This document shows, piece after piece, positions 55,888-64,000 of a DNA stretch of 64,000 nucleotides. Position 1 is the first letter of the stretch. Every line of letters starts with the position of its first letter. Location: positions 1,922,001 through 1,986,000 of the forward strand of contig NC_069110.1 of assembly GCF_947172395.1 (NCBI RefSeq). The letters run 5' to 3'. The position numbers and the translations under genes were made by a program. The stretch comes from Bicyclus anynana. Taxonomy: Eukaryota; Arthropoda; Insecta; Lepidoptera; Nymphalidae. The notes beneath the pieces are model-generated. The model did not search any database. It worked only from the letters and a program-made list of their open reading frames with translations, and had not been told where the DNA came from.

Positions 55888-56203
55888 TCATCGCTATCAA
55901 CCCATATTCGGCTCACTGCTGAACTGGAATCTCCTCTCAGAATAAGAGGGGTTAGGCCAATAGTCCACCATGCTGGCCCAATGCGGATTGGCAGACTTTA
56001 CACACGCAGAGAATTAAGAAAATTTTCTGGTAAGCAGGTTTTCTCACGATGTTGTTCATTCACAGTTTGAGACACGTGATATTTAATTTCTTAAAATGCA
56101 CATAACTGAAAAGTTGGAGGTGTATCCGGTCCGGGACCGGATTCAAACCCACACCCTCCGGAATCGGAGGCAGAGGTCATGTCTCCTGGGCTATCACGGC
56201 TCT
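55888..56203 (-). mobile_element. SINE A, full length
   Basis: Reversed from CTATCAACCCATATTCGGCT to CTGGGCTATCACGGCTC. Box B GATTCAAACCC is slightly changed; all segments are present. Confidence 0.93.
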
Positions 56204-56603
56204 TATATTGTGTAATACTCGTGAACTATTATCGTAAGATTTTACAGTTGAACATTTTCCGATGATTCCGAGTGAACTATTTCGAAAAAAAAACTAATCA
56301 GTTTTGAAAGGCGTGTTTCGTCCGTTTTTAAAATGGAAAAAAAAATGAAATATTTATGGTTGTCATGGTCGCGGTAGGTATAGCTTAAAACCTGTAGGCA
56401 CAAAGCACTGATGGAAAATCCCCTGAAACAGTTCACCAAGTGAGCGAATGATCAAAACACGAGGCATACTAAACATTAGTCATCCTGTTTATGGAGTGCC
56501 ATTATCATGACAGGTTTACAAACTAAGTTTTTATGGGATGATAAAATCACTTATCAATTTATCATTCACTAGCCGAAATATTACTCAATAATTATTAAAT
56601 AAA

Positions 56604-56794
56604 CTATCTGACGCCGCGCTGTTTCATCCACGTGGTTCCGCGTAGGAATACGGAGATGATATATAGCATATAGCCTTCCTCGATAAATGGGCTATCTAAC
56701 ACTGAAAGAAATTTTTAAAACGGACCAGTAGTTCTTGAGATTAGCGCATTCAATCAAACAAACAAGCTCTTCAGCTTTATAATATTAGTATAGA
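56604..56794 (-). mobile_element. Helitron (Lep1-like)
   Basis: Reversed start TCTATACTAATATTATAAAG; the 3' end has CTGACGCCGCGCTG preceded by CTAT where CTAG is expected. Interior as at 55.3 kb. Confidence 0.85.
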
Positions 56795-56809
56795 TAAATA
56801 TACCTAAAC

Positions 56810-56992
56810 AATGCACACATCACTACTTTGCCCCAAAGTAGTATAATGGGTACTAAGATATCGGATTTTATCATATATATAAATATGGAATATGGAATAA
56901 CTGGAAAACACCCACGCTCATCACACAAATATTTTCATATGTGGGAGTCGAATCTACGACCGTGGATGCACAAAACTACCCACGCGGCCGTC
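56810..56992 (-). mobile_element. SINE family C, reversed
   Basis: GCACACATCACTACTTTGCC (3' end), AACTGGAAAACACCCACGCT, ATATTTTCATATGTGGGAGT, box B region GAGTCGAATCTACGACCG, head TACCCACGCGGCC. Internally shortened. Confidence 0.8.
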
Positions 56993-57374
56993 AATAATAA
57001 TCTCTCATTTATATATTTATTACTTTTTATGGGGTTCACAAGGATCCCTTAGATATAGTTTCGCCATAGGTACATACATCATCGGGTTAGCACCGCCTTA
57101 AAACTGATCAGCAGGTAGAACTATCAAATACTGTTAATATTTGCACGCTGATACTATCAGTAAATTGTGTTGGAATTTTTTTTTATAGTGTAAGAACCAT
57201 TGTAACCCACAGTTTTAGAAAAAAAAATATTATTATTAAACTTAATATGATGTTATTTTTCGCTTTTTAGTTTAGGCATTACGTTATATATTTATGAAGT
57301 TGGTTGAATTTTTTTATATTGAAATTTCATTTAAAAAGTTCGATTTGGTAAGCATAATAAATCTATAATAATAA

Positions 57375-57573
57375 TCTATATATAAAAAAGAAAGTCGTGT
57401 TAGTTACTCCACTTATAAATAAAGAACGACTAAACCGATTTAGCTGAAAATTGGCAGGGAGGTAGTTTAGAGCCAGGAGAAGGACATAGGATACTTTTTT
57501 TTTAGGGGTAGGGTAAAGGTAGTTGAAAGTTTACATCGAGTTTCACGCGGACGAAGTCGCGGGCGTCCGCTAG
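57375..57573 (+). mobile_element. non-autonomous Helitron with 7 bp 3' hairpin
   Basis: Starts TCTATATATAAAAAAGAAAG; ends with GCGGACG, a 10 nt loop, CGTCCGC, then TAG, so the terminal stem and CTAG overlap as expected for Helitrons. Between A and T. Confidence 0.88.
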
Positions 57574-58449
57574 TTAATAAATAAATAAATAATAACAATT
57601 GTAGATCAGATAAAATTACGTGCGGTTATTGAGCTTAGTTTGACTCATTGTGATGACCAATGTTATCTAGGCTTTAATGAGAAACTTTGTTTTTAATAAC
57701 ATTACAAATAAGGTTGATGGATGTTAAGTTTAGAATTTCGGTGCCAATAAGCATCGAATAGCAACACAACACAAATCATTAATCTTTATAAATACGGAGT
57801 GGAATATCTTTTCTTGTGACGAAGTAACTACAGTACCTAACGTACGAACTTTATATTATTTATACTGTTCCTGAAAAAGATGTTGGCCGATTCTCAGGCC
57901 GATACTGAATATGCACAAAAAATTTCATCAAAATCGGTCAAGCCGTATCGAGGAGTATGGCAACGAAAACTGTATAATTTTTAATAGAGGTTAAATAAAA
58001 CAATGAAAAAAAAAATTTTTGTAAAATTATTAAAAACGTGTGGGGGCTTTGTACCATTTCTTCATGAAAATATTAATTAATTATTATAATTATGTGGTAA
58101 TACTTACATGTATATGTTTTATAATTATAGAATCTTGAATAATGAAGCACAAATCACTGTATTATCGTCACTATAATTTGAATTTGATTTACACTTTGGT
58201 CTAAGAAACACGTGGTTGGCTATGCTAACACCAAAAATTAAAAAAGTAGAAATAATTGAATTTCACAGTATATTGTCGGTTTACTATAGCAGTGTCAGAA
58301 TCAGAAAAAGTCAGAATTTTATTTTTCCGATTACCAGACGAGTGGCTTCAGTCTTCTTGTAAAGTTCTTAACAGCGTATAACGTACGTACAGCGTACTGG
58401 AATATTGCGTCAGCAAAGCAATATTTATTAGCAAATAATTCGCTATCTA
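57574..58449. other. AT-rich unique DNA
   Basis: No element recognised. AAAAATTTCATCAAAATCGG near 57916 is a common Helitron/repeat phrase but is isolated. Confidence 0.4.
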
Positions 58450-58641
58450 TGTACACTAATATTATAAAAATGAAGAGTTTGTTTGTTTGAACGCGCTAAT
58501 CTCAAGAACTACTGGTCCAATTTGAAAAATTATTTCAGTGTTAGATGGCCCATTTATCGAGGAAGGCTATAAGCTACATATTATCTCCGTATTCCTACGG
58601 GATCGGGAACCACGCCGGTGAAACCGCGCGGCGTCAGCTAG
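58450..58641 (+). mobile_element. Helitron (Lep1-like), plus strand
   Basis: TACACTAATATTATAAAAAT, TTTGTTTGTTTGAACGCGCT, TTAGATGGCCCATTTATCGA and end AACCGCGCGGCGTCAGCTAG. Complete, apart from TG for the 5' TC. Confidence 0.9.
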
Positions 58642-58768
58642 TGTTAAATATGTATACTAAACCTCTGACATCTTAATTATTAATAAATGAAATGAGCAAA
58701 ATTAGAGTCCTATCGGACATCAGGAAGTTATGGCCCATTAAAACTTCCAAGATTGACCCACAGATACA

Positions 58769-58874
58769 TATCATCATCATCATCATGTCAGCCGTTGTTG
58801 CTGCAGGATATAGGCCTTGTAAAATGACTTCCAAACATTACGGCTCTGAGCAGCCTGCATACAGCGACTCCCTG
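58769..58874 (-). mobile_element. RTE LINE 3' end, inverted partner
   Basis: TATCATCATCATCATCATGT, CAGCCGTTG, then CTGCAGGATATAGGCCTTGT and ACAGCGACTCCCTG: the reversed 3' terminus of the same RTE family that follows in plus orientation. Confidence 0.85.
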
Positions 58875-59321
58875 AGACTAGAGCGTGATATTGTCCTACC
58901 TGGTGGTGGACCTTGCCTGAAGACAAAAGTTTTCGAACAGTGCGTGTTGCCAGTGATAACCTATGGTTCCGAGACTTGGTTGAGCTATGCTCGGAGTGTC
59001 AGCATCAGAAATGACGAGATCCGCAGAAGAACCAAAGTCACCGACATAGCTCAACAAGTCGCGAAGCCTAAGTGGCAATGGAAGGGCACATAGTTCGAAG
59101 AGACGATGGACGTTGGGGTCCCAAAGTGCTGCAATGGCGACCCCGCACTAGTAAGCGTAGTGTTGGCCGACCTCCCACCAGGTGGACTGACGACATCAAG
59201 CGAGTCGCAGGGATCGCTGGATGCAGGTGGCTCAGGATCGTGATGTTTGGAAGTCCCTACAAAAGGCCTATGTCCTGCAGTGGACGGCCATCGGCTGATA
59301 TGATGATGAGGATGATGATGA
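58875..59321 (+). pseudogene. RTE-clade LINE C-terminus and 3' end
   Basis: Plus-strand translation gives FEQCVLPVITYGSETW, RRTKVTDI, KWQWKGHIVRR, WGPKVLQWRPRT and VGRPPTRWTDDIKRVAG in order, across one frameshift near 59090, then non-coding CAGTGGACGGCCATCGGCTG and a GATGATGAT tail. This is the post-catalytic C-terminus of an RTE-type reverse transcriptase (as in Heliconius RTE elements). 5' truncated, non-functional. Confidence 0.88.
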
Positions 59322-59410
59322 ACTGAAAAATTGGATGTGCATGGCCCAGACCGAATTCAAACCCTTTGAATCAAAGGCAGAGGTCATATCCATTGGACTA
59401 TCATGGCTGT
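59322..59410 (-). mobile_element. SINE A head only
   Basis: Reversed 5' 90 bp: AAAATTGGATGTGCATGGCC, box B region CCGAATTCAAACCC, AGGCAGAGGTCATATCCATT, GACTATCATGGCT. The 3' two-thirds is missing, and it abuts the RTE tail, so an RTE insertion or recombination may have removed it. Confidence 0.85.
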
Positions 59411-59435
59411 CGGAGTATTGGAGAGTGTATGCTCC

Positions 59436-59674
59436 ATTTTATTAATATTATAAATGTGAAAGTGTGTGTGTCTGTCTGTGTGTTTGTCCGTCTTTCACGG
59501 CAAAACCGAACGACGAATTAACGTGATTTTTTAAGTAGAGATAGTTGAAAGGATGGAGGGTTACTAGGCTACTTTTTGTCTCTTTGTAACCCCTCACTTC
59601 CTCAAAATAGTTTGGTGTAGGGTATGCTAGGGGTAGGGTACTAAGGTAGTACGAAGCTTAACCGGGTTCGCTAG
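59436..59674 (+). mobile_element. Helitron-like element
   Basis: TTAATATTATAAATGTGAAA, GTGTGTGTCTGTCTGTG, TTCACGGCAAAACCGAACGA and end CGAAGCTTAACCGGGTTCGC then TAG. Same 3' type as 52.76 kb. Confidence 0.82.
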
Positions 59675-60044
59675 TAATAATATAAAACACTTATTGTGAA
59701 ATCGTGATACAGATATGTAAGGCGATTTATTTATAAAACTGGTCTCAAATCTCAGGTGGTGGATCTGTTTTCCTATTGTTATCCGATACTCAAGTATATT
59801 CGACGACTCCAACGGTGTAGCCGCGTGTGCTGAATGTTAAGCAAGTAGGTAGAATTTATAATCAGTTGGGCTATTCACTAACTTTGGAAAACTTTAATGG
59901 ATATGAGAACATGAAATTTACCAACCAGCTATAGTTAGTAAATCTTTAGTCACGAGATTTCGTATTCGCTATTTATTTAAAGCTAACTGATCAAAATAAC
60001 TAACCAGTGCACACTGAAACCAGTGCATACTGAAAGTCTGCAGT

Positions 60045-60268
60045 GTTTTTGGCTGGTGGAAGGCTTCGTGGCCGTGGCTAATTACCACCCTATCGGCAAA
60101 GACGTACCGCCAAGCGATTTAGCGTTCCGGTACGATGCCGTGTAGAAACCGAAAGGGGTGTGGATTGTCTTCCTACTCGTAACAAGTTAGCCCGCTACCA
60201 TTTTAGATTACATCATCATTTATCATCAGGTGAGATTGTGGTCAAGGGCTAACTTGGTAAGAACAAAA
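60045..60268 (+). mobile_element. SINE B, 5' truncated
   Basis: TGGCTGGTGGAAGGCTTCGT, GACGTACCGCCAAGCGATTT, GTGTAGAAACCGAAAGGGGT, CTAACTTGGTAAGAACA. Head and boxes absent. Confidence 0.9.
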
Positions 60269-60605
60269 CAAAAAAGTCTACTATTTAAAAAAATATTTTT
60301 TTCTCTGTCTGTCGGGACACACTATCAAAACGCTAGTTTATAGTAAAATAAACTATTGAATATTTTATTTTCTTGCAATAGTAATTATGAGTACTAACTG
60401 CGCTAAACCTATTTTAACTAGGTTTCTATTTCCTTCCGCGCTAAAAAAGTATTAATAGGTATTTTAGCTCGAATATTACAATGGATACTATTGTAATACG
60501 TACCAATCTAGTAAATTGTTTTCACAACATACACATGAGGTTATATCATCTTGTTTATATATGTGCTAATTTTTTACAAGGTGTCTCAAATAGATTGAAG
60601 TAGTA

Positions 60606-60950
60606 GTATGTTTCTTTTTTTTATTCTTTACAAGTTTGTTGAGATCAATCTCACCTGATGGTAAGTGATGATGCAATCTAAGATGGAAGCGGGCTAACTT
60701 GTCAGGAGGATGACAACCTACACTCCTTTCGGTTTCTACACGGCATTGTACGGGAACGCTAAGTCGCTTAGCGATACGTCTTTGCTTGTAGGGTGGTAGC
60801 CAGCCATGGCCGAAACCTTCCGCCAGCCTGACCTGAACCAATTAAGAAAATCTCAATCGGCCCAGCCGGGCATCTAAGTGGTATACGCGGTGGATTTACA
60901 AAACGGAGGTCCTAAATCCACCGCGTATACCACTGCGCCACGGAGGCCGT
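60606..60950 (-). mobile_element. SINE B with inverted, duplicated 5' head
   Basis: Reversed tail and body run from 60620 to CGGCCCAGCCGGG at 60870. Box B is replaced by a fold-back: arm 60877-60898 (AGTGGTATACGCGGTGG...) and arm 60913-60934 are exact reverse complements (22 bp, 14 nt between), after which the normal head (CACTGCGCCACGGAGGCCGT) ends the SINE. The stem is the box A-proximal part of the SINE itself. Confidence 0.92.
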
Positions 60951-61129
60951 CCGATTTCATGACATAATAATAATAATTATGAAACAGACAGACAGACATA
61001 ATCAAGTAACCAACAGCTTGCTCTTCAATATGGCCTTATCGATTTTGAGATGCTTACTATAGGTACGACCCAGCGTCAGTTCTTGAAAATAGCAGTGCAT
61101 TGCTCTACTGGGACCGAACGACTATCACT

Positions 61130-61329
61130 NNNNNNNNNNNNNNNNNNNNNNNNNNNNNNNNNNNNNNNNNNNNNNNNNNNNNNNNNNNNNNNNNNNNNNN
61201 NNNNNNNNNNNNNNNNNNNNNNNNNNNNNNNNNNNNNNNNNNNNNNNNNNNNNNNNNNNNNNNNNNNNNNNNNNNNNNNNNNNNNNNNNNNNNNNNNNNN
61301 NNNNNNNNNNNNNNNNNNNNNNNNNNNNN
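61130..61329. other. assembly gap, exactly 200 N
   Basis: A run of N of fixed 200 bp length, so the true size is probably unknown. It ends inside a SINE A. Open frames that span it are artefacts. Confidence 0.99.
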
Positions 61330-61453
61330 TTAATTCTCTGCGTGTGTGAAGTCTGCCAATCCGCATTGGGCCAGCGTGGTGGACTAATGGCCTAATACCT
61401 CTCATTCTGAGAGGAGACTCGAGTTCAGCAGTGAGCCGATTATGGGTTGATAA
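61330..61453 (+). mobile_element. SINE A 3' half, cut by the assembly gap
   Basis: TTAATTCTCTGCGTGTGTGA to GTGAGCCGATTATGGGTTGA. The 5' part probably lies in the N run, which would explain an assembly break. Confidence 0.92.
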
Positions 61454-61576
61454 CGTTAGCAGACTTACTTTCAGCGTATTAATTATTGGGCTAATTAGTT
61501 TATAATCTGCTCGCAGCCCGTCTTCTGAGGTATGAAGAAAAATCTTTTTGGACTAACGGGCTCGCTACACACTGTA

Positions 61577-61637
61577 CGAGAGATAATTGTCCTACCGAGT
61601 GGTAGATAATTGTCCTACCGCAATTATTGCCTCTCGT
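61577..61637. repeat. imperfect palindrome with internal 15 bp duplication
   Basis: ACGAGAGATAATTG at the left pairs with CAATTATTGCCTCTCGT at the right. GATAATTGTCCTACCG occurs twice in direct orientation between. Possibly a small MITE. Confidence 0.5.
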
Positions 61638-61639
61638 CC

Positions 61640-62846
61640 TGTGCACCGCTTCCTATTTTGTCGATTTTGACGGGGTGACGCGATTGTTTGAGCGAGAAGA
61701 GCAGCGTGGTAGAAAGGGCAACATTGGAGAGAAGCATAGTGTGGCTGCAGCATAAGTGTTTTGCCGCAACAAGTTTTGAAAAACAAACACAAACGTGTTT
61801 CAGTGCAAATTTGTGTGATAATTGAGACGTCACACAAACATCTCGTCACGATATCACAGGGGTTCACTTGCGAATTGATCTGTCAATAAATACGCTTCGA
61901 TTCAGCTGTATCACTCCTCGAAGTTGTTTTTTAGTCTGGTGGTTAGCCTCTGCAGATTATGAGGTCCTAGTCAAAGACGAGCCTGGAACGGGCTGTGAAA
62001 TGTTGAGCTTTGTTCATAAGCAACACATAAGCATATTAAGCTGTCGGTCCTTGTCATTTAATATCATTAAATTATTCGTTACAGTCCAACACTATCATTC
62101 TAAATCCGCATTGGGGCAGCTCGGATTTATCGGATCGGATAATTGCCCCTCCTGTAAGGCGAGAAGTCTGGTCCCGTAAGGGGGCGTTCTAGTATTTACA
62201 GTGCTTTGTAACTGAACAAAATCAAGTCGCATCTTCTGAGAATGTAGAAAATTTCCAGTATAGCTATCTGCTACTAATCTCTTAAACCTTATCATTCAAT
62301 GTTATTTGTTGCTCAACCAGCTGACCACTATTTTATTATTTTGGTCTTTATTATCAGCTTATTAAAATAAACATCAAATTGATTGACAAAATGTCATTTA
62401 CCAACTGTGTGATAACCAACAGCACCAGATGACATTTGTCAAAGATAGTGAACAAACCTGCTGAATTAAACAAAAACATCTCTATCGTCAAAATACCATC
62501 TCCTTTTGTTTTCCGATACTCTATAATAATTGCAGTAAGAACTAAAATGTGATAAAATTAACCAATGGAACGAGTATGTTTTTTAGATCACACTATTGAA
62601 ACAAAACTTCTTTAGCTCTTCCTCTCAGCGTCCGTTCGCCTCGCACACTTACACTTTTCGTAATGCATTAACCAGGCTACTCCCATTAAGTTAAGTTCGT
62701 AAAAGAGATTTTCTTCAAAAAACAATTAAGCGTGTAGTTGTCTCGACTAGTGACAGAAGGGCACGTTTTTTGCACAATGGATCAGCCTGACTGTCCAACA
62801 CGGAAATGCAGCCAGTCTTCTTTCCATTCCATATAGTGGCATTCCG
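61640..62846. other. no gene or repeat recognised
   Basis: The plus frame 61868-62179 and minus frames 61592-61867 and 61624-61833 show no motif. The segment 62100-62190 (TTGCCCCTCCTGTAAGGCGA) is GC-richer and of unknown nature. Confidence 0.4.
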
Positions 62847-63045
62847 CGTGGCGCAGTGGGCAGTGACCCTGCTTTCTGCATCCACGGCTGTGGGTTCGAT
62901 TCCCACAACTGGAAAATATTTGTGTGTTGAACATGGGTTTTTTACAGTGTCTGTGTGTATTTATACATTATATAAGTATTTATATGTAATATATAAATGT
63001 ATATGAATATTATAATATCAACTTACTTAGTACCCATAACACGCG
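62847..63045 (+). mobile_element. SINE family C
   Basis: Head CGCGTGGCGCAGTGGGCAGT (box A), GGGTTCGATTCCC (box B), CACAACTGGAAAATATTTGT, TATTTATACATTATATAAGT, end CTTAGTACCCATAACACG. No fold-back at its 5' end, unlike 45.2 kb. Confidence 0.92.
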
Positions 63046-63293
63046 ATTTAAATAGGTAGATACTGAAAGGATAAGGTTTGTTCACACGGACAATCATTGT
63101 GTCAGCGTGACCTTAGAGCTCTTACGATGTATGCAGTATGTAGTTACATATAATGATTACTTATTGAAATTTAAAACTATCTAGGTGCACCTAATTACCT
63201 ACCTCCTCAAGTATCATCGTCACTCGTGTAATACAATACCTTCTCGGCTTATAAAATCTAACTGAATTTGTTTGCCTGTTTGTTTATATTATA

Positions 63294-63337
63294 CTAGCAG
63301 CCCCCCCGCGGTGTCACCAGCGTTGTTCCTGCTCCAA
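63294..63337 (-). mobile_element. Helitron 3' end fragment
   Basis: CTAGCAGCCCCCCCGCGGTG then TCACCAGCGTTGTTCC, the reversed Lep1-like 3' end, cut by the next Helitron. Confidence 0.65.
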
Positions 63338-63680
63338 TCTATGTTAATATTATAAATGCGAAAGTAAGTCTGTCTGTCTGTCTGTCTGTCACCTTTTCAC
63401 GGCTAAACGGCTGAATTGCTAAAAATGTATTTTGGTATAATGGTAAATTAAACCTTGGAGCAAAACATAGGGTACTTTATGACCCTAAAATAAAAATAGA
63501 AGGGGGTGCAGTAGGGGTTGAAAGTTTATAAGGAAAGTCCTTCCTTTTAAATTTAATTTAAATTATAAAAAAATATGAATGTGATTCAAGAACTTTAAAA
63601 ATTCAACCCCTTAAGTGGTGAAAAAGAGGTTGAACATTAACATTGATTTCCACGCGGACAAAGTCGCGGGCGTCCGTTAG
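63338..63680 (+). mobile_element. non-autonomous Helitron, 343 bp
   Basis: TCTATGTTAATATTATAAAT, GTCTGTCTGTCTGTCTGTCA, TTTCACGGCTAAACGGC, GGGGTTGAAAGTTTATAA, and 3' end CGCGGACAAAGTCGCGGGCG then TCCGTTAG (TTAG for CTAG). Confidence 0.85.
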
Positions 63681-63790
63681 TACAAGGATAAAATAAAACC
63701 TATGACACTTTTTCAAAATCGTTCAGTGGATATTGCCATATACAACTTCACAAACTTACAAATTTTATCTCTTTATAATATTAAGTATGG

Positions 63791-64000
63791 AGCCGTGATA
63801 GCCCAGTGGATGTGACCTCTGCCTCCAATTCCGGAGAGTGTGGGTTCGAATCCGGTCCGGAGCATGCACCTCCAACTTTTCAGTTGTGTGCATTTTAAGA
63901 AATTAAATATCACGTATCTTAAACGGTGAAGGAAAAACATCGTGAGGAAACCTGCATACCAGAGAAATTTCTTAATTCTCTGCGTGTGTGAAGTCTGCCA
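63791..64000 (+). mobile_element. SINE A, cut by window end
   Basis: GAGCCGTGATAGCCCAGTGG (box A), GGTTCGAATCC (box B), GAAGGAAAAACATCGTGAGG. Near consensus; continues past the window. Confidence 0.95.

Noticed and set aside
61050..61405. Open frames crossing the N run
   Set aside because: Unknown bases were read as open codons; the flanking sequence is SINE A.

Overview
The window is repeat-dominated nuclear DNA from a lepidopteran insect (moth or butterfly). It is AT-rich with no intact gene, RNA gene or CRISPR array that I can support. The organism call rests on repeat content recognised by eye: many copies of a tRNA-derived SINE of the Metulj type known from nymphalid butterflies (family A here), two or three further tRNA-derived SINE families (B, C, D), dense non-autonomous Helitrons of the Lep1 type, RTE-clade LINE 3' ends with TGATGA-type tails, and several short inverted-repeat DNA elements (MITEs). 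A nymphalid butterfly is my best guess, not a demonstrated one. Nearly every open frame crosses a repeat or random AT-rich sequence, so the window is either intergenic or the interior of a large intron.

Layout. 1-5 kb: mostly unique AT-rich DNA with a decayed RTE-like reverse transcriptase (minus strand, 2.2-2.9 kb), a GAT microsatellite and an RTE tail. 5-11.5 kb: a long palindromic MITE, SINEs, a 2.4 kb inverted repeat built from two SINE-plus-flank units, and a Helitron. 13.3-19.6 kb: a SINE-spacer-SINE composite present twice in opposite orientation, the first copy flanked as a whole by an 11 bp target-site duplication, with a crowd of MITEs between. 22-25 kb: RTE and Jockey/CR1-like LINE relics and SINE B. 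25.35-28.2 kb: a PIF/Harbinger-type element with 3 bp TAA target duplication and a broken transposase, itself invaded by a Helitron, a SINE and an RTE fragment. 29.8-36.2 kb: nested SINEs, a four-unit 171 bp GC-rich tandem array, MITE-like repeats and a GC-rich transposon-like block. 37-46 kb: MITEs, Helitrons, a CpG-rich block and a perfect 32 bp hairpin. 46-52 kb: Helitrons, a three-unit 149 bp tandem repeat, SINEs A and C, and a CpG-rich block at 51.5-51.8 kb that looks like a promoter with first exon. 52.6-64 kb: Helitrons and SINEs, one RTE head-to-head pair, a 200 bp assembly gap and a SINE truncated by the window end.

No set of genes acts together here. The useful content is how the mobile elements were made and rearranged: co-mobilised SINE pairs, fold-back duplications at SINE 5' ends, microhomology-flanked duplication, element nesting, and SINE 3' tails resembling a LINE 3' end in the same window. 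Identities, lengths and boundaries were read by eye; no database search was possible.
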